A program made the position numbers and the translations under genes. 47,988 nucleotides of DNA from a virus: positions 1 to 47,988 of IMG/VR virus record IMGVR_UViG_3300028596_000021; one strand, written 5' to 3'. The notes beneath the pieces were generated by a model, which saw only the letters and a list, made by a program, of their open reading frames with translations, searched no databases and was not told where the DNA came from. Shown here piece after piece: positions 1 to 6,964 of the stretch (the first letter of the stretch is position 1; every line of letters starts with the position of its first letter).

Positions 1-53
1 CCTCTTAGACTGCCTCTCCGGCGTCGGGGGTAGGGGTAGGAAGTACTAATGGG
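1..53. repeat. 53-54 bp dispersed element, copy 1
   Basis: First of three full copies of a 53-54 bp element with outer ends CCTCTTAG and CTAATGGG. The inner arms TAGACT and AGTACTA form an imperfect inverted repeat around a GC-rich centre. It covers the stop codon of the leftward HNH-like gene. The other full copies are at 827-879 and 20293-20346, with a half copy at 23310-23327. Its function is unknown; a small transposed element or a bidirectional regulatory site are both possible. Confidence 0.65.
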
Positions 54-802
54 TAGGACCCATCCCCTGCGTGGGCCGGACAACGCACTAGCCATCCCTC
101 GGGAAACCCGTTTCGGATGAGCCATCGAATCTTGTCGTGGCTACCGTATTTCTTGCCGTTCGGGTATTTGGGGACCGAAACCCCCACAGCTGGTACTATC
201 CACACCAATTCAGCTTCTCCGCACGGACAAGCAGCTCCGTAGTGTGAGATGACTTGCGCTCGTGCGCTGGTGGGTTCCGGTTTTGGCAGGGTGCAAGAGC
301 AGCACAGCAGCTTGCAACTCCCCAGCCGGGCGGGTTCTTCAAGCAACCACCGGTACCAACCAGCAGTCCCCTCCCGGACGGGGCGGTGTGCTCCCGCCGC
401 CCAGCAAATACGGAGCAGGTCCGGGGTGGAGAACCCGCACACCTCGCACTCTCCCCCCAGTCTACGAAGGATCTCTCCGCGTAGGCGACTTTTCCGGAGA
501 CTAAGCATGTCCCCCCGGGTGAGATTAGCGGTTCCCCCTTGTCTTTTCCTGTTTTGAAGGTGCTGTCCGAGGGTGGTTAGGGTCAGCTGTCCGTCCTCCC
601 CTTCCTTGGAATGGAAGTGAAGGTCACAGGTCCCGTAAACGTCATCAGGACGTTCGGTTTCCTCCCACAAGGCATACGCCTGCTTTTCTCCGAGCGGCTC
701 CCAGTTCTCTCCCACCACTCCCCATGGAGGGTTTCCCTCTCTCCTCCAGTGCACAGCGGGGGCTGGGCACCAGCGGCAGGTGGGTATGTCGGTTGACAAT
801 CT
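5..802 (-). CDS. Degenerate HNH-type zinc protein
   Basis: 265 residues, read leftward, the only minus-strand gene in the left half. The central part (about residues 123-185) follows the layout of phage HNH endonucleases: a CEVCG knuckle, a LLRI strand, an HR pair, a YRWLLEE helix and a C-terminal CxxxCCSC knuckle. The usual DH of the catalytic motif after LLRI reads CW here, so the metal-binding fold may remain while nuclease activity may be lost. A second set of cysteines (about residues 202-205 and 250) suggests another zinc site. I chose ATG 802 because GAGAGGACC lies 8 bases upstream; a longer in-frame ATG at 850 lies inside the flanking repeat. Two copies of the 53-54 bp element bracket the gene, which fits a homing-type or otherwise mobile gene. 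The family assignment rests on motif pattern only. Confidence 0.6.
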   Translation of the reverse strand, partial: RLSTDIPTCRWCPAPAVHWRREGNPPWGVVGENWEPLGEKQAYALWEETERPDDVYGTCDLHFHSKEGEDGQLTLTTLGQHLQNRKRQGGTANLTRGDMLSLRKSRLRGEILRRLGGECEVCGFSTPDLLRICWAAGAHRPVREGTAGWYRWLLEEPARLGSCKLLCCSCTLPKPEPTSARAQVISHYGAACPCGEAELVWIVPAVGVSVPKYPNGKKYGSHDKIRWLIRNGFPEGWLVRCPAHAGDGSYPLVLPTPTPDAGEAV

Positions 803-826
803 CATGGGTGGTCCTCTCCATGGCGT

Positions 827-879
827 CCTCTTAGTACTTCCTGCCCCCACCCTAGCACGGAGACAGGCAGTCTAATGGG
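827..879. repeat. 53-54 bp dispersed element, copy 2
   Basis: Same outer ends as copy 1 (CCTCTTAG, CTAATGGG), but the two inner arms are exchanged: TAGTACTTCCTG is on the left and AGGCAGTCTA on the right. It lies 25 bases upstream of the leftward HNH-like start codon, so its left arm could serve as that gene's upstream signal. With copy 1 it brackets the gene. Confidence 0.65.
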
Positions 880-916
880 TGCTCCCATCCCTTCCGCCCC
901 GGGCTGGCGCTGGACC

Positions 917-934
917 GTACCACCGTGGTAAGAT
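917..934 (+). promoter_or_regulatory. Dyad promoter-operator 1
   Basis: GTACC-accgt-GGTAA followed by GAT, so the dyad overlaps an extended -10 (TGGTAAGAT, hexamer 929-934). Transcription should begin near 941, giving a leader of about 33 bases with a GAGAGAGGGAC ribosome binding site before the start at 974. It is the first promoter of the rightward early block. Confidence 0.7.
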
Positions 935-973
935 CGTCTCAGGACGTGGGACATCCGAGAGAGGGACGGCTGC

Positions 974-1654
974 ATGACCGCGACTGCTGTACGCACGGCC
1001 AAGGGCCGGAAAACCAAGGACCCGTTCGCGGACTGGAGATGCCAGATCTGCGCGACTGGGCACCACGGGTCGTGTCCGGGGGCTATTTGGTTGAACCAGG
1101 CCAACGGGAAACGACGACTGTTGCTTTGCCAGTGTCCTGAGTCCGGCCACCCGGGGCTACACTGCACCGAGTGCAAGAACGACCAGCCGGACGAGGTGGA
1201 CCCGGCGACCTGGCTGTGCCTGGACCCGTACGTGTGTGCGGGCAAGCTAGAGATGCGACGCAAACACAGCCGGTTGTGGCAAATGCTGCAGGCGGTCAAG
1301 TCCCACTCCGCGATCGTCCGGCGCGCTCGTCGACTTCAGGTCGAGGACCAGCTAGCCCAGATCGACCCGACGCAGGACGCGCGGGTCGATCAGCTCACCG
1401 AGCAGATGTTCCAGCTGGAGCAGGCCAAGAAGGCCAAAGCCCGGAACCCCCGCCCAAAGCCGAAGCCAAAGACCGGTAGCTGCGAGTGCTGCGGTGAACC
1501 CACCCGAGGTGGCCGGTTCTTGCCCGGGCATGACGCCAAACTAGCTTCCGCCCTCAAGGGCCGGGTTGTGTCTGGCGACTCCAAGGCGTTCGAGGAAATG
1601 AAACGGCGGAACTGGCTAAATAAACTGCCCGCCAAGTACCGTGACGGGGTTTAG
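974..1654 (+). CDS. Cys-rich zinc-binding protein
   Basis: 226 residues with three cysteine clusters: CQICATGHHGSC near residue 23, a middle group with CxC, CTEC and two further Cys (about residues 55-95), and a C-terminal CECCGEPTRGGRFLPGHD motif near 173. The last motif, with its glycines and a GHD end, recurs in actinophage and actinobacterial zinc proteins. Between the clusters lies a charged, probably helical or coiled stretch and a Lys/Pro-rich linker. It is the first gene after promoter 1 and leads the recombination and replication block, so a nucleic-acid-binding role is plausible but not shown. The start has a good GAGAGGGAC site. Confidence 0.75.
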   Translation: MTATAVRTAKGRKTKDPFADWRCQICATGHHGSCPGAIWLNQANGKRRLLLCQCPESGHPGLHCTECKNDQPDEVDPATWLCLDPYVCAGKLEMRRKHSRLWQMLQAVKSHSAIVRRARRLQVEDQLAQIDPTQDARVDQLTEQMFQLEQAKKAKARNPRPKPKPKTGSCECCGEPTRGGRFLPGHDAKLASALKGRVVSGDSKAFEEMKRRNWLNKLPAKYRDGV

Positions 1655-1663
1655 GAGAGGGAC

Positions 1664-1909
1664 ATGGCTGAAGCGATAGGCGACTTCCTGGTTGGGTTCG
1701 TGGACTTGTTCTCGTTGAACGGCGGACTGATCCTCTTGCTGGTGATCGTGATCCTGGGTGCGGGGTGGCGACTGTCGATCGCGCTTTTCCCGGAGAAGCA
1801 GTGTCCCCGATGTGACGGCAAAGGCGCGTGGGGGCCGGGGTTCTTGCGACGCGAATGCGGGCAGTGCAAAGGGTCGGGTCGGGTCCCCCGAGTTGGGTCC
1901 GGCCGCTGA
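1664..1909 (+). CDS. Membrane protein with DnaJ-type zinc motif
   Basis: 81 residues. A hydrophobic segment at about residues 20-40 (GGLILLLVIVILGAGW) should span the membrane once. It is followed by two CxxCxGxG repeats (CPRCDGKG and CGQCKGSG), which resemble the zinc centre of DnaJ. Small anchored proteins of this type are common in actinophages; the function is unknown. GAGAGGGAC precedes the ATG by a few bases. The stop overlaps the next start as TGATG, so the nuclease behind it is probably translationally coupled. Confidence 0.7.
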   Translation: MAEAIGDFLVGFVDLFSLNGGLILLLVIVILGAGWRLSIALFPEKQCPRCDGKGAWGPGFLRRECGQCKGSGRVPRVGSGR

Positions 1910-2904
1910 TGCCGCGCAAACCACATCGCGTCCCCGGTACGGGACGCCGCAGCGAAGCAGCAGCCAAGCTGGGGGTAGATCTGCGAGTCCCGCCCGAAGT
2001 CGACCCGATCGTGATCCGACACTCTGAGATCGCGGACTTTCGGCACTGCCCTCTTAAACACAGGCTGGCGTGGGTCGAGGGGTGGTGGAGTCCGGCCCGC
2101 GAATCGGGAGGCGCTCGTGACCTCGGGCAGGTTTGGCATCGTGTCATGCAGGTTCGTTACCGGTGTCTTCGTGACGCAGCTGCCCAGGGCGCTCCTCCGG
2201 ACGAGGACGACATCGAGGACCTGGTTGCGGGCGTCATCGAAGGGGCGAACGAGGATCTTCGCGAAACCCTTTGGTGGATGTATGAGGGTTACGTCGAACT
2301 GTACGGCCGGGACTCTGACCTGGAAATCCTGTCGATCGAGGAAACTCTACGGGTGCCGTTCCACGACGAGGACGACCGTCCGTTGGTGATCGAGGTCGAC
2401 GGAGTTCGGCGTCCGATCCTGTACTCCTGGACTACTGATCTGTTTGCCCGTAGCCGGACCTACCGAGGGCTAGTCGTGGTTGATCACAAGTCCACGTCCC
2501 AGCCGCTAAGCAAGATGGACATCGATCTGTCGGACCAGTTCGGTTTGTACACCGTGGCGTGGCGACGGTTGGGCGAGAACATTCGAGGGCAACTGGTCAA
2601 CCAGGCCAAGACCAAACGGCTTAAACGTCCGATGACTTTGGAAGAGCGTTTCAGTCGTACACCGTCGATCCGAACTCCTGCCGAGTTGCGGGCAATCGAG
2701 CTGGACGCGGTCGACACGATTTACGCGATGCTATCCCCCCGCAACCGGCGACGCTCTTACAGTAACCCGGACCCGCGTTCGTGTGGCTGGAAATGCGATT
2801 TCAAGGAGCCGCACCTTCGGCTACGCCGGAACACCGACCCGCGCAAGGAGCGGGCTATCCTGAAGTCGTTTGGGCTGGAGCAAGGCGCGACTCACGGCCA
2901 GTAG
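1909..2904 (+). CDS. Cas4/RecB-type PD-(D/E)XK exonuclease
   Basis: 331 residues. Motifs are those of Cas4/AddB-type nucleases: an N-terminal Cys in FRHCPLKHRLAW (Cys47), a conserved Asp in WTTDLFA (about 177), the catalytic DHKS (Asp192 to Lys194) after a LVVV strand, a downstream SDQFGLYTVAW helix (motif QxxxY), and a C-terminal CGWKC pair (Cys292, Cys296). The cysteines could hold a 4Fe-4S cluster as in Cas4. It probably resects DNA ends for the Sak4-type recombinase encoded next. I start at ATG 1909, which overlaps the previous stop as TGATG; a longer reading frame starting at 1828 would bury the preceding gene's end. Confidence 0.85.
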   Translation: MPRKPHRVPGTGRRSEAAAKLGVDLRVPPEVDPIVIRHSEIADFRHCPLKHRLAWVEGWWSPARESGGARDLGQVWHRVMQVRYRCLRDAAAQGAPPDEDDIEDLVAGVIEGANEDLRETLWWMYEGYVELYGRDSDLEILSIEETLRVPFHDEDDRPLVIEVDGVRRPILYSWTTDLFARSRTYRGLVVVDHKSTSQPLSKMDIDLSDQFGLYTVAWRRLGENIRGQLVNQAKTKRLKRPMTLEERFSRTPSIRTPAELRAIELDAVDTIYAMLSPRNRRRSYSNPDPRSCGWKCDFKEPHLRLRRNTDPRKERAILKSFGLEQGATHGQ

Positions 2905-2906
2905 CC

Positions 2907-2924
2907 TTGCCACGGTGGTAAGAT
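2907..2924 (+). promoter_or_regulatory. Dyad promoter-operator 2
   Basis: TTGCC-acggt-GGTAAGAT, one mismatch in the left arm. The -10 is TAAGAT at 2919-2924. It starts 3 bases after the nuclease stop codon and would begin a transcript near 2931 with a GAGAGGGG site before the Sak4-type gene. Confidence 0.7.
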
Positions 2925-2954
2925 CAAGATCCTGTACACAGAGAGGGGTGGCTG

Positions 2955-4550
2955 ATGCCACGAAAAGGCGCGACTACGGCTGCGAAGCCGGACCCAGACC
3001 CACCTACGGACGTCCCCCAGACAAACGGAGACGAGCCGGCTAAGCCCGCCCGACGTGGGGGCCGCAAAACCGCAGAGGAGCGTGCGGCCGAGCGGGAGGC
3101 GGACAACGCCACGTACGGAGCGGACAAGGACGGAGGAAAACCGGACGGCGGGTTCGAGGACTGGACCAAGCCGGCTTACGCGAACAACCCTGGCGAGGTT
3201 CTGTTCGACGAGATGGACGATTCCGACGAGCACTACCGCATCCTGTGGTGGGGTCCGGAGGGCACGGGTAAGACCACGGACACTATGCTGGTCACCCGAA
3301 TCCTGCCGGACACGGGTCGGGTTCTGTTGATCAACGCCGAGGCAGGAGCCAAGAAGTCCGCGCTGGTTCACCACGGGGTGGACACTAGCCGCATCGCGCT
3401 GTACCCGCCCAAGGGGCAGCAACTTACGTTCGAGGGCTTGGAACGGCTGTTCTACCGCCTACAGGCGGACCTGGAGGAAGACCCCGGGTCGTGGGGTGCC
3501 GTGGTTTGGGATTCAATCACGGCTATCTACCAGAAGCTGCTGGACGACGTGGTCGAAGCGGATATTCGCAAAACCGCTGAGATCCTGCAGCGTGCCAAGA
3601 AGGGACGCGATGGTCGGTCCGGCAACATCACCCTGCGGGATCGGTTCGACACCGATCGGGACGACTTCGCCCAGATGTCGAACCAGGTTCGGCTGCTGCT
3701 GCGCAAGTACCGGGCGTTGCACTGCCACCTGTTGATCACCGCGTTGGAACGTCGCGACGAGGACAAGAAGGCCAAGACCGTCGAGTACGGTCCGGCCATC
3801 TCACCCGCATTGCAAACCGACCTCCTCGGGTACATGGATGTGGTCCTGCACACGAAGGTGAACAGCAACGGTGTCTACTACGGCCGGACTCAGCCGACCG
3901 AGACCACTCGTGGCAAGGACCGACTGAACACGCTGCCCGTGGAGCTGGTCGACCCCACTGCTGAGCGGATCCACAAATACGTGACCGGTGTGCTCAGCGA
4001 GGAAACCGACCGAGCCCAGCGGCGACTGCCGGATCGCGAGGTCGCGTCGCGTCGGTCGCTGGCCGACGACTACATCGACTCGCCCGAGGAGGAGGCACCT
4101 TACCCTACCAAGGACGGTACTCCGGACGGTCCTCCACTGGCAGGGGAAGAGGACGACCCCCCAAAACGCCCCGCCCGTCGAAGGGCTTCTGCCTCCTCTG
4201 GCCGGACCTCTGCCAGTGCGCCCGCGAGTGCACCGGAGGAGACTGCATCCTCGGAACCGGAGAGCGATGCACCGGAAGCCGAATCTGTTGCTGAGCCCCT
4301 AAAAGCGTCCGGCAGGCGTGTCCGTTCGGAGCCACCGGACGAGCCTGCGACGGCTGAGGAGAAGCCAGCTCCCCGTAGGTCAGGGCGCAAGACCCCAGCG
4401 GACAGAGCCGCGTCTCAGGCTCGATCGGAGGTCAAGGCCGAAACGGAGGGCACGAAAAGCGGCCCCGCAACTCGGGCGGCGGCTGAGCGTGCTCGAAAAG
4501 CTAAAGCAGCTCAGTCCTCCAGTGGGTTCTCCGACGAACCCCCGTTCTGA
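2955..4550 (+). CDS. Sak4-type RecA-like recombinase with SSB-like tail
   Basis: 531 residues. After a disordered basic N-terminus, a RecA-fold core runs from about residue 93 to 345: Walker A GPEGTGKTT (100-108), a LLINAE strand, Walker B GAVVWDS (about 181-187), and a LLITALERRDE strand typical of the AAA_24/Sak4 family of phage single-strand annealing or strand-exchange proteins. From about residue 350 the protein is low-complexity, rich in Ala, Pro, Glu, Arg and Ser. It ends SDEPPF, the same kind of acidic tip with Pro-Phe that actinobacterial SSB uses to recruit partners. Next to it lie an exonuclease and a DUF669-like protein, the usual companions of Sak4. GAGAGGGGTGG precedes the ATG. 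Confidence 0.85.
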   Translation: MPRKGATTAAKPDPDPPTDVPQTNGDEPAKPARRGGRKTAEERAAEREADNATYGADKDGGKPDGGFEDWTKPAYANNPGEVLFDEMDDSDEHYRILWWGPEGTGKTTDTMLVTRILPDTGRVLLINAEAGAKKSALVHHGVDTSRIALYPPKGQQLTFEGLERLFYRLQADLEEDPGSWGAVVWDSITAIYQKLLDDVVEADIRKTAEILQRAKKGRDGRSGNITLRDRFDTDRDDFAQMSNQVRLLLRKYRALHCHLLITALERRDEDKKAKTVEYGPAISPALQTDLLGYMDVVLHTKVNSNGVYYGRTQPTETTRGKDRLNTLPVELVDPTAERIHKYVTGVLSEETDRAQRRLPDREVASRRSLADDYIDSPEEEAPYPTKDGTPDGPPLAGEEDDPPKRPARRRASASSGRTSASAPASAPEETASSEPESDAPEAESVAEPLKASGRRVRSEPPDEPATAEEKPAPRRSGRKTPADRAASQARSEVKAETEGTKSGPATRAAAERARKAKAAQSSSGFSDEPPF

Positions 4551-4563
4551 GTTCGACGTGCGC

Positions 4564-4686
4564 ATGGAGTCGGGGTACGCAAAGGCCATCGCGTGGGCCG
4601 ATAAGCACCACAACGCGCGAGACCTGGAACAGTTGTACAACGGTCTGCTGAACCATCGGCAGTGGATGAAAGAGAGGGCGGGCTGA
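4564..4686 (+). CDS. Small hypothetical protein
   Basis: 40 residues from ATG 4564, mostly helical in appearance (YAKAIAWADKHHNARDLEQLYN). GTG codons at 4522 and 4558 are in frame and would add 14 or 2 residues; the 4522 form would overlap the Sak4 gene. None has a clear ribosome binding site, so the start is uncertain. Its stop overlaps the next start as TGATG, which supports it being translated. Function unknown. Confidence 0.55.
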   Translation: MESGYAKAIAWADKHHNARDLEQLYNGLLNHRQWMKERAG

Positions 4687-5141
4687 TGCCACGCATCCCC
4701 CAGCAAAACGCCGACGCCATCAAGAACGGCGAAGTCGAGCGCGGTGGCAACCGCAAGGCAATCGAGGGCTACGTCCTCGCGAAGCTGATCGAGGCCGAGG
4801 AGACCGACCCGAAGGACTCGGGCTATGCGGGTCAGGACCTCAAGTTCGAGGTAGTCGCCCCGAAAGAGCACAAGGGAACCTGGGTCTGGGAGTACATCTC
4901 GTACGACGAGAAAGTCAACTGGAAGTGGATGGCGCTGTTCGAAGCATTCGGGTTCGAGGCGGACAGCGACACCGACGAGCTGATCGAGGCGGGGGAGGAC
5001 GAGGAGGACCCGGCCTACGCCATCCTGGACTGCGCGATCGAGATCCAGAACAAGGGCAAGAACAAGGGGCGGGAGCGGACCAAGATCCAGGACTTCCTCG
5101 ACCCGTCCAACCAGGAAAACAGCGATCTCGTAGGCGACTAA
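4686..5141 (+). CDS. DUF669-like ssDNA-binding candidate
   Basis: 151 residues. The central pattern, a beta strand KFEVVAPKEHKGTWVWEYIS followed by KVNWKWMALFEAFGF, matches DUF669 phage proteins, which are commonly coded beside Sak4 recombinases and are thought to act as single-stranded DNA-binding partners. An acidic stretch (about residues 98-115) and a Lys-rich KNKGRERTK segment follow. The start overlaps the previous stop as TGATG with GAGAGGGCGGG upstream. Context and pattern agree, but the family call was not checked by alignment. Confidence 0.65.
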   Translation: MPRIPQQNADAIKNGEVERGGNRKAIEGYVLAKLIEAEETDPKDSGYAGQDLKFEVVAPKEHKGTWVWEYISYDEKVNWKWMALFEAFGFEADSDTDELIEAGEDEEDPAYAILDCAIEIQNKGKNKGRERTKIQDFLDPSNQENSDLVGD

Positions 5142-5173
5142 GCTACCCCAACTAAGCGGAACGGGGTATCGCC

Positions 5174-6964
5174 GTGGCGGACCAGTTCGATTTCGTGTGC
5201 GAGGTGGTACAAGCCAGAACCGGCAAGGCGCTGGTGTCGGCCGGACACAACCGCATCAAGGCGTTGTGTCCGGCCCACCCGGACGACAAGCCGTCTCTGT
5301 CGCTTCGCAAGGACGAGGAGAAGGGGAAGATCTACGCCCGTTGCTTCGCCGGCTGCAGTTTCGACGACATCGTCGCGGCGCTGGACCTGACCGCTCGGGA
5401 CTTCCGGCTGAAGGGTGCTCCGAGCAGGAATGGACATGGGAAGAGTCCGGCTACTCGGCCGGAACGCACCTCGCGTTCGTCCAAAGACGACTCGGTGGGC
5501 GAAGAGGTCGAGCGATACGCCTACACCGACGAAGACGGGAAGGTTCTGTACTACAACATTCGGTTCGAACCGAAGGACTTCCGTCTCGCGGACAAGAACG
5601 GCAAACGGGCGAATCTACCCAAGAATATGCGTTGGGTACCCTACAACCTTCCGGCCGTGCTGGAAGCGATTGCCGAAGGCCGAACCGTCTACTGGGTGGA
5701 AGGTGAGCGCGACGTCAAGTCACTGAAATCTCGGGGCGAGGTAGGCACCACTAACGCGGGTGGGGGTAACCGGCCGCTGGACCCAGAATGGGCACAGTTG
5801 TTCGAAGGCGCGGACGTGGTCGTGGTTTGTGACCGAGATAAAACCGGACAAACGTACGGCCGAGCGGTCGCCCGCCTGCTAATTAACTCGGTGAACTCCA
5901 TTCGGCTAACTCAGTCTGCTACACCGCAGGTCAAGTCGGACGTAACCGATCACCTGAACGCCGGATACGAGCTGAACCAGCTAGAGCCGCTGCCGATGAG
6001 GTCAGTCCGGCGTACCCGCTGGTCAGTTGCGGCAATCATGGAGACCCAGCCTGAGCCGCTGCGGTGGGTTCTACCGGGCGTGATTCCGGAGGGGCTAACG
6101 CTGCTGGTCGGTGCTCCAAAGGTCGGCAAATCGTGGTGGAACATCAACCTGATGGCCGCGTTGGGGTCCGGTAGACCCAAGGACGTGTTCGACTGGGGGC
6201 AACCAATCGACCCCAGCCCGAACCTGTACCTGGCCTTGGAGGATCCGCACCGTCGTGTTTGGTCACGAATGCGGCAGGTCACGCGCGGTTTGCACTTCCC
6301 AGCTCACCTGGCCGGAGACGTCTGGCTTGATCTGGAGCAGATCGAAAAGGGCGGCAAGGACGAAATCGAGAAGTGGCTGGACACGCATCCGACGGCTCGG
6401 GTGGTACTGGTAGACGTGCTGGCTAAAGTACGGGGTGGGTCCGACGAGGCCTCGTCCGGAATGTACCAAGCCGATTACCAAGCGGTGTCGATCCTAAAAG
6501 AGATCGCGGACAGCTACGGGATCGGCGTGGTGGTCACGCACCACGACCGTAAGAAAACCAGCGAAGACTTCCTCGACATGGTTTCGGGTACTAAGGGCGT
6601 GACTGGCGCGGCCGACACAATCCTGTACCTGACTAGGGAACGAGGGTCTACCGCAGGGTTGTTGCGGGTGGAGTCGCGCGACGTCGAGGAATGTCAGTAC
6701 AAGATGGAGTTCGTCCGAGAGACCGGCCGTTGGCATATCGTGGCCAAGGAGGATCTCGGAACCGAACCGGACAAACCTCAAGTGGAACTGCTGGACGAGA
6801 TCGAGCGGCTACTATCGGCTCGGGGGTACGCCCGAGTCCAGGAGATGGCGGACATCTTGCACCGAGGCAGCCAGGAGATTCTGTCCGAGTGCAAAAAAGG
6901 CGAACAGCAAGGTTCTCTGATGAAGACCCGGGACGGGAGCTGGTGTGTCCCCGCTAAGAGATGA
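5174..6964 (+). CDS. Primase-helicase (TOPRIM plus RecA-like ATPase)
   Basis: 596 residues. The N-terminus has a primase-type zinc site, CPAHPDDKPSL (Cys32, His35) and CFAGC (Cys57, Cys61). A TOPRIM domain follows, with VYWVEGERD (Glu176) and VVVVCDRDKTG (Asp220, Asp222). The C-terminal half is a RepA/DnaB-like ATPase: Walker A GAPKVGKS (313-320), ALEDP, Walker B VVLVDVLAK and a VVVTHHDRK strand. A winged-helix-like tail ends the protein. It should prime and unwind DNA at the phage fork. The start is GTG, preceded by GGAACGGGG. It overlaps the polymerase gene by 20 bases. Confidence 0.88.
   Translation: MADQFDFVCEVVQARTGKALVSAGHNRIKALCPAHPDDKPSLSLRKDEEKGKIYARCFAGCSFDDIVAALDLTARDFRLKGAPSRNGHGKSPATRPERTSRSSKDDSVGEEVERYAYTDEDGKVLYYNIRFEPKDFRLADKNGKRANLPKNMRWVPYNLPAVLEAIAEGRTVYWVEGERDVKSLKSRGEVGTTNAGGGNRPLDPEWAQLFEGADVVVVCDRDKTGQTYGRAVARLLINSVNSIRLTQSATPQVKSDVTDHLNAGYELNQLEPLPMRSVRRTRWSVAAIMETQPEPLRWVLPGVIPEGLTLLVGAPKVGKSWWNINLMAALGSGRPKDVFDWGQPIDPSPNLYLALEDPHRRVWSRMRQVTRGLHFPAHLAGDVWLDLEQIEKGGKDEIEKWLDTHPTARVVLVDVLAKVRGGSDEASSGMYQADYQAVSILKEIADSYGIGVVVTHHDRKKTSEDFLDMVSGTKGVTGAADTILYLTRERGSTAGLLRVESRDVEECQYKMEFVRETGRWHIVAKEDLGTEPDKPQVELLDEIERLLSARGYARVQEMADILHRGSQEILSECKKGEQQGSLMKTRDGSWCVPAKR

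Noticed and set aside
1554-2147. Leftward frame over the zinc proteins and nuclease start
   Set aside because: Low-complexity Arg/Ser/Pro composition typical of an antisense shadow.
3269-3275. Isolated GGTAA matches in coding regions (for example 3269, 5766, 13536, 39760)
   Set aside because: No TTACC arm at the required distance; these are ordinary codons.
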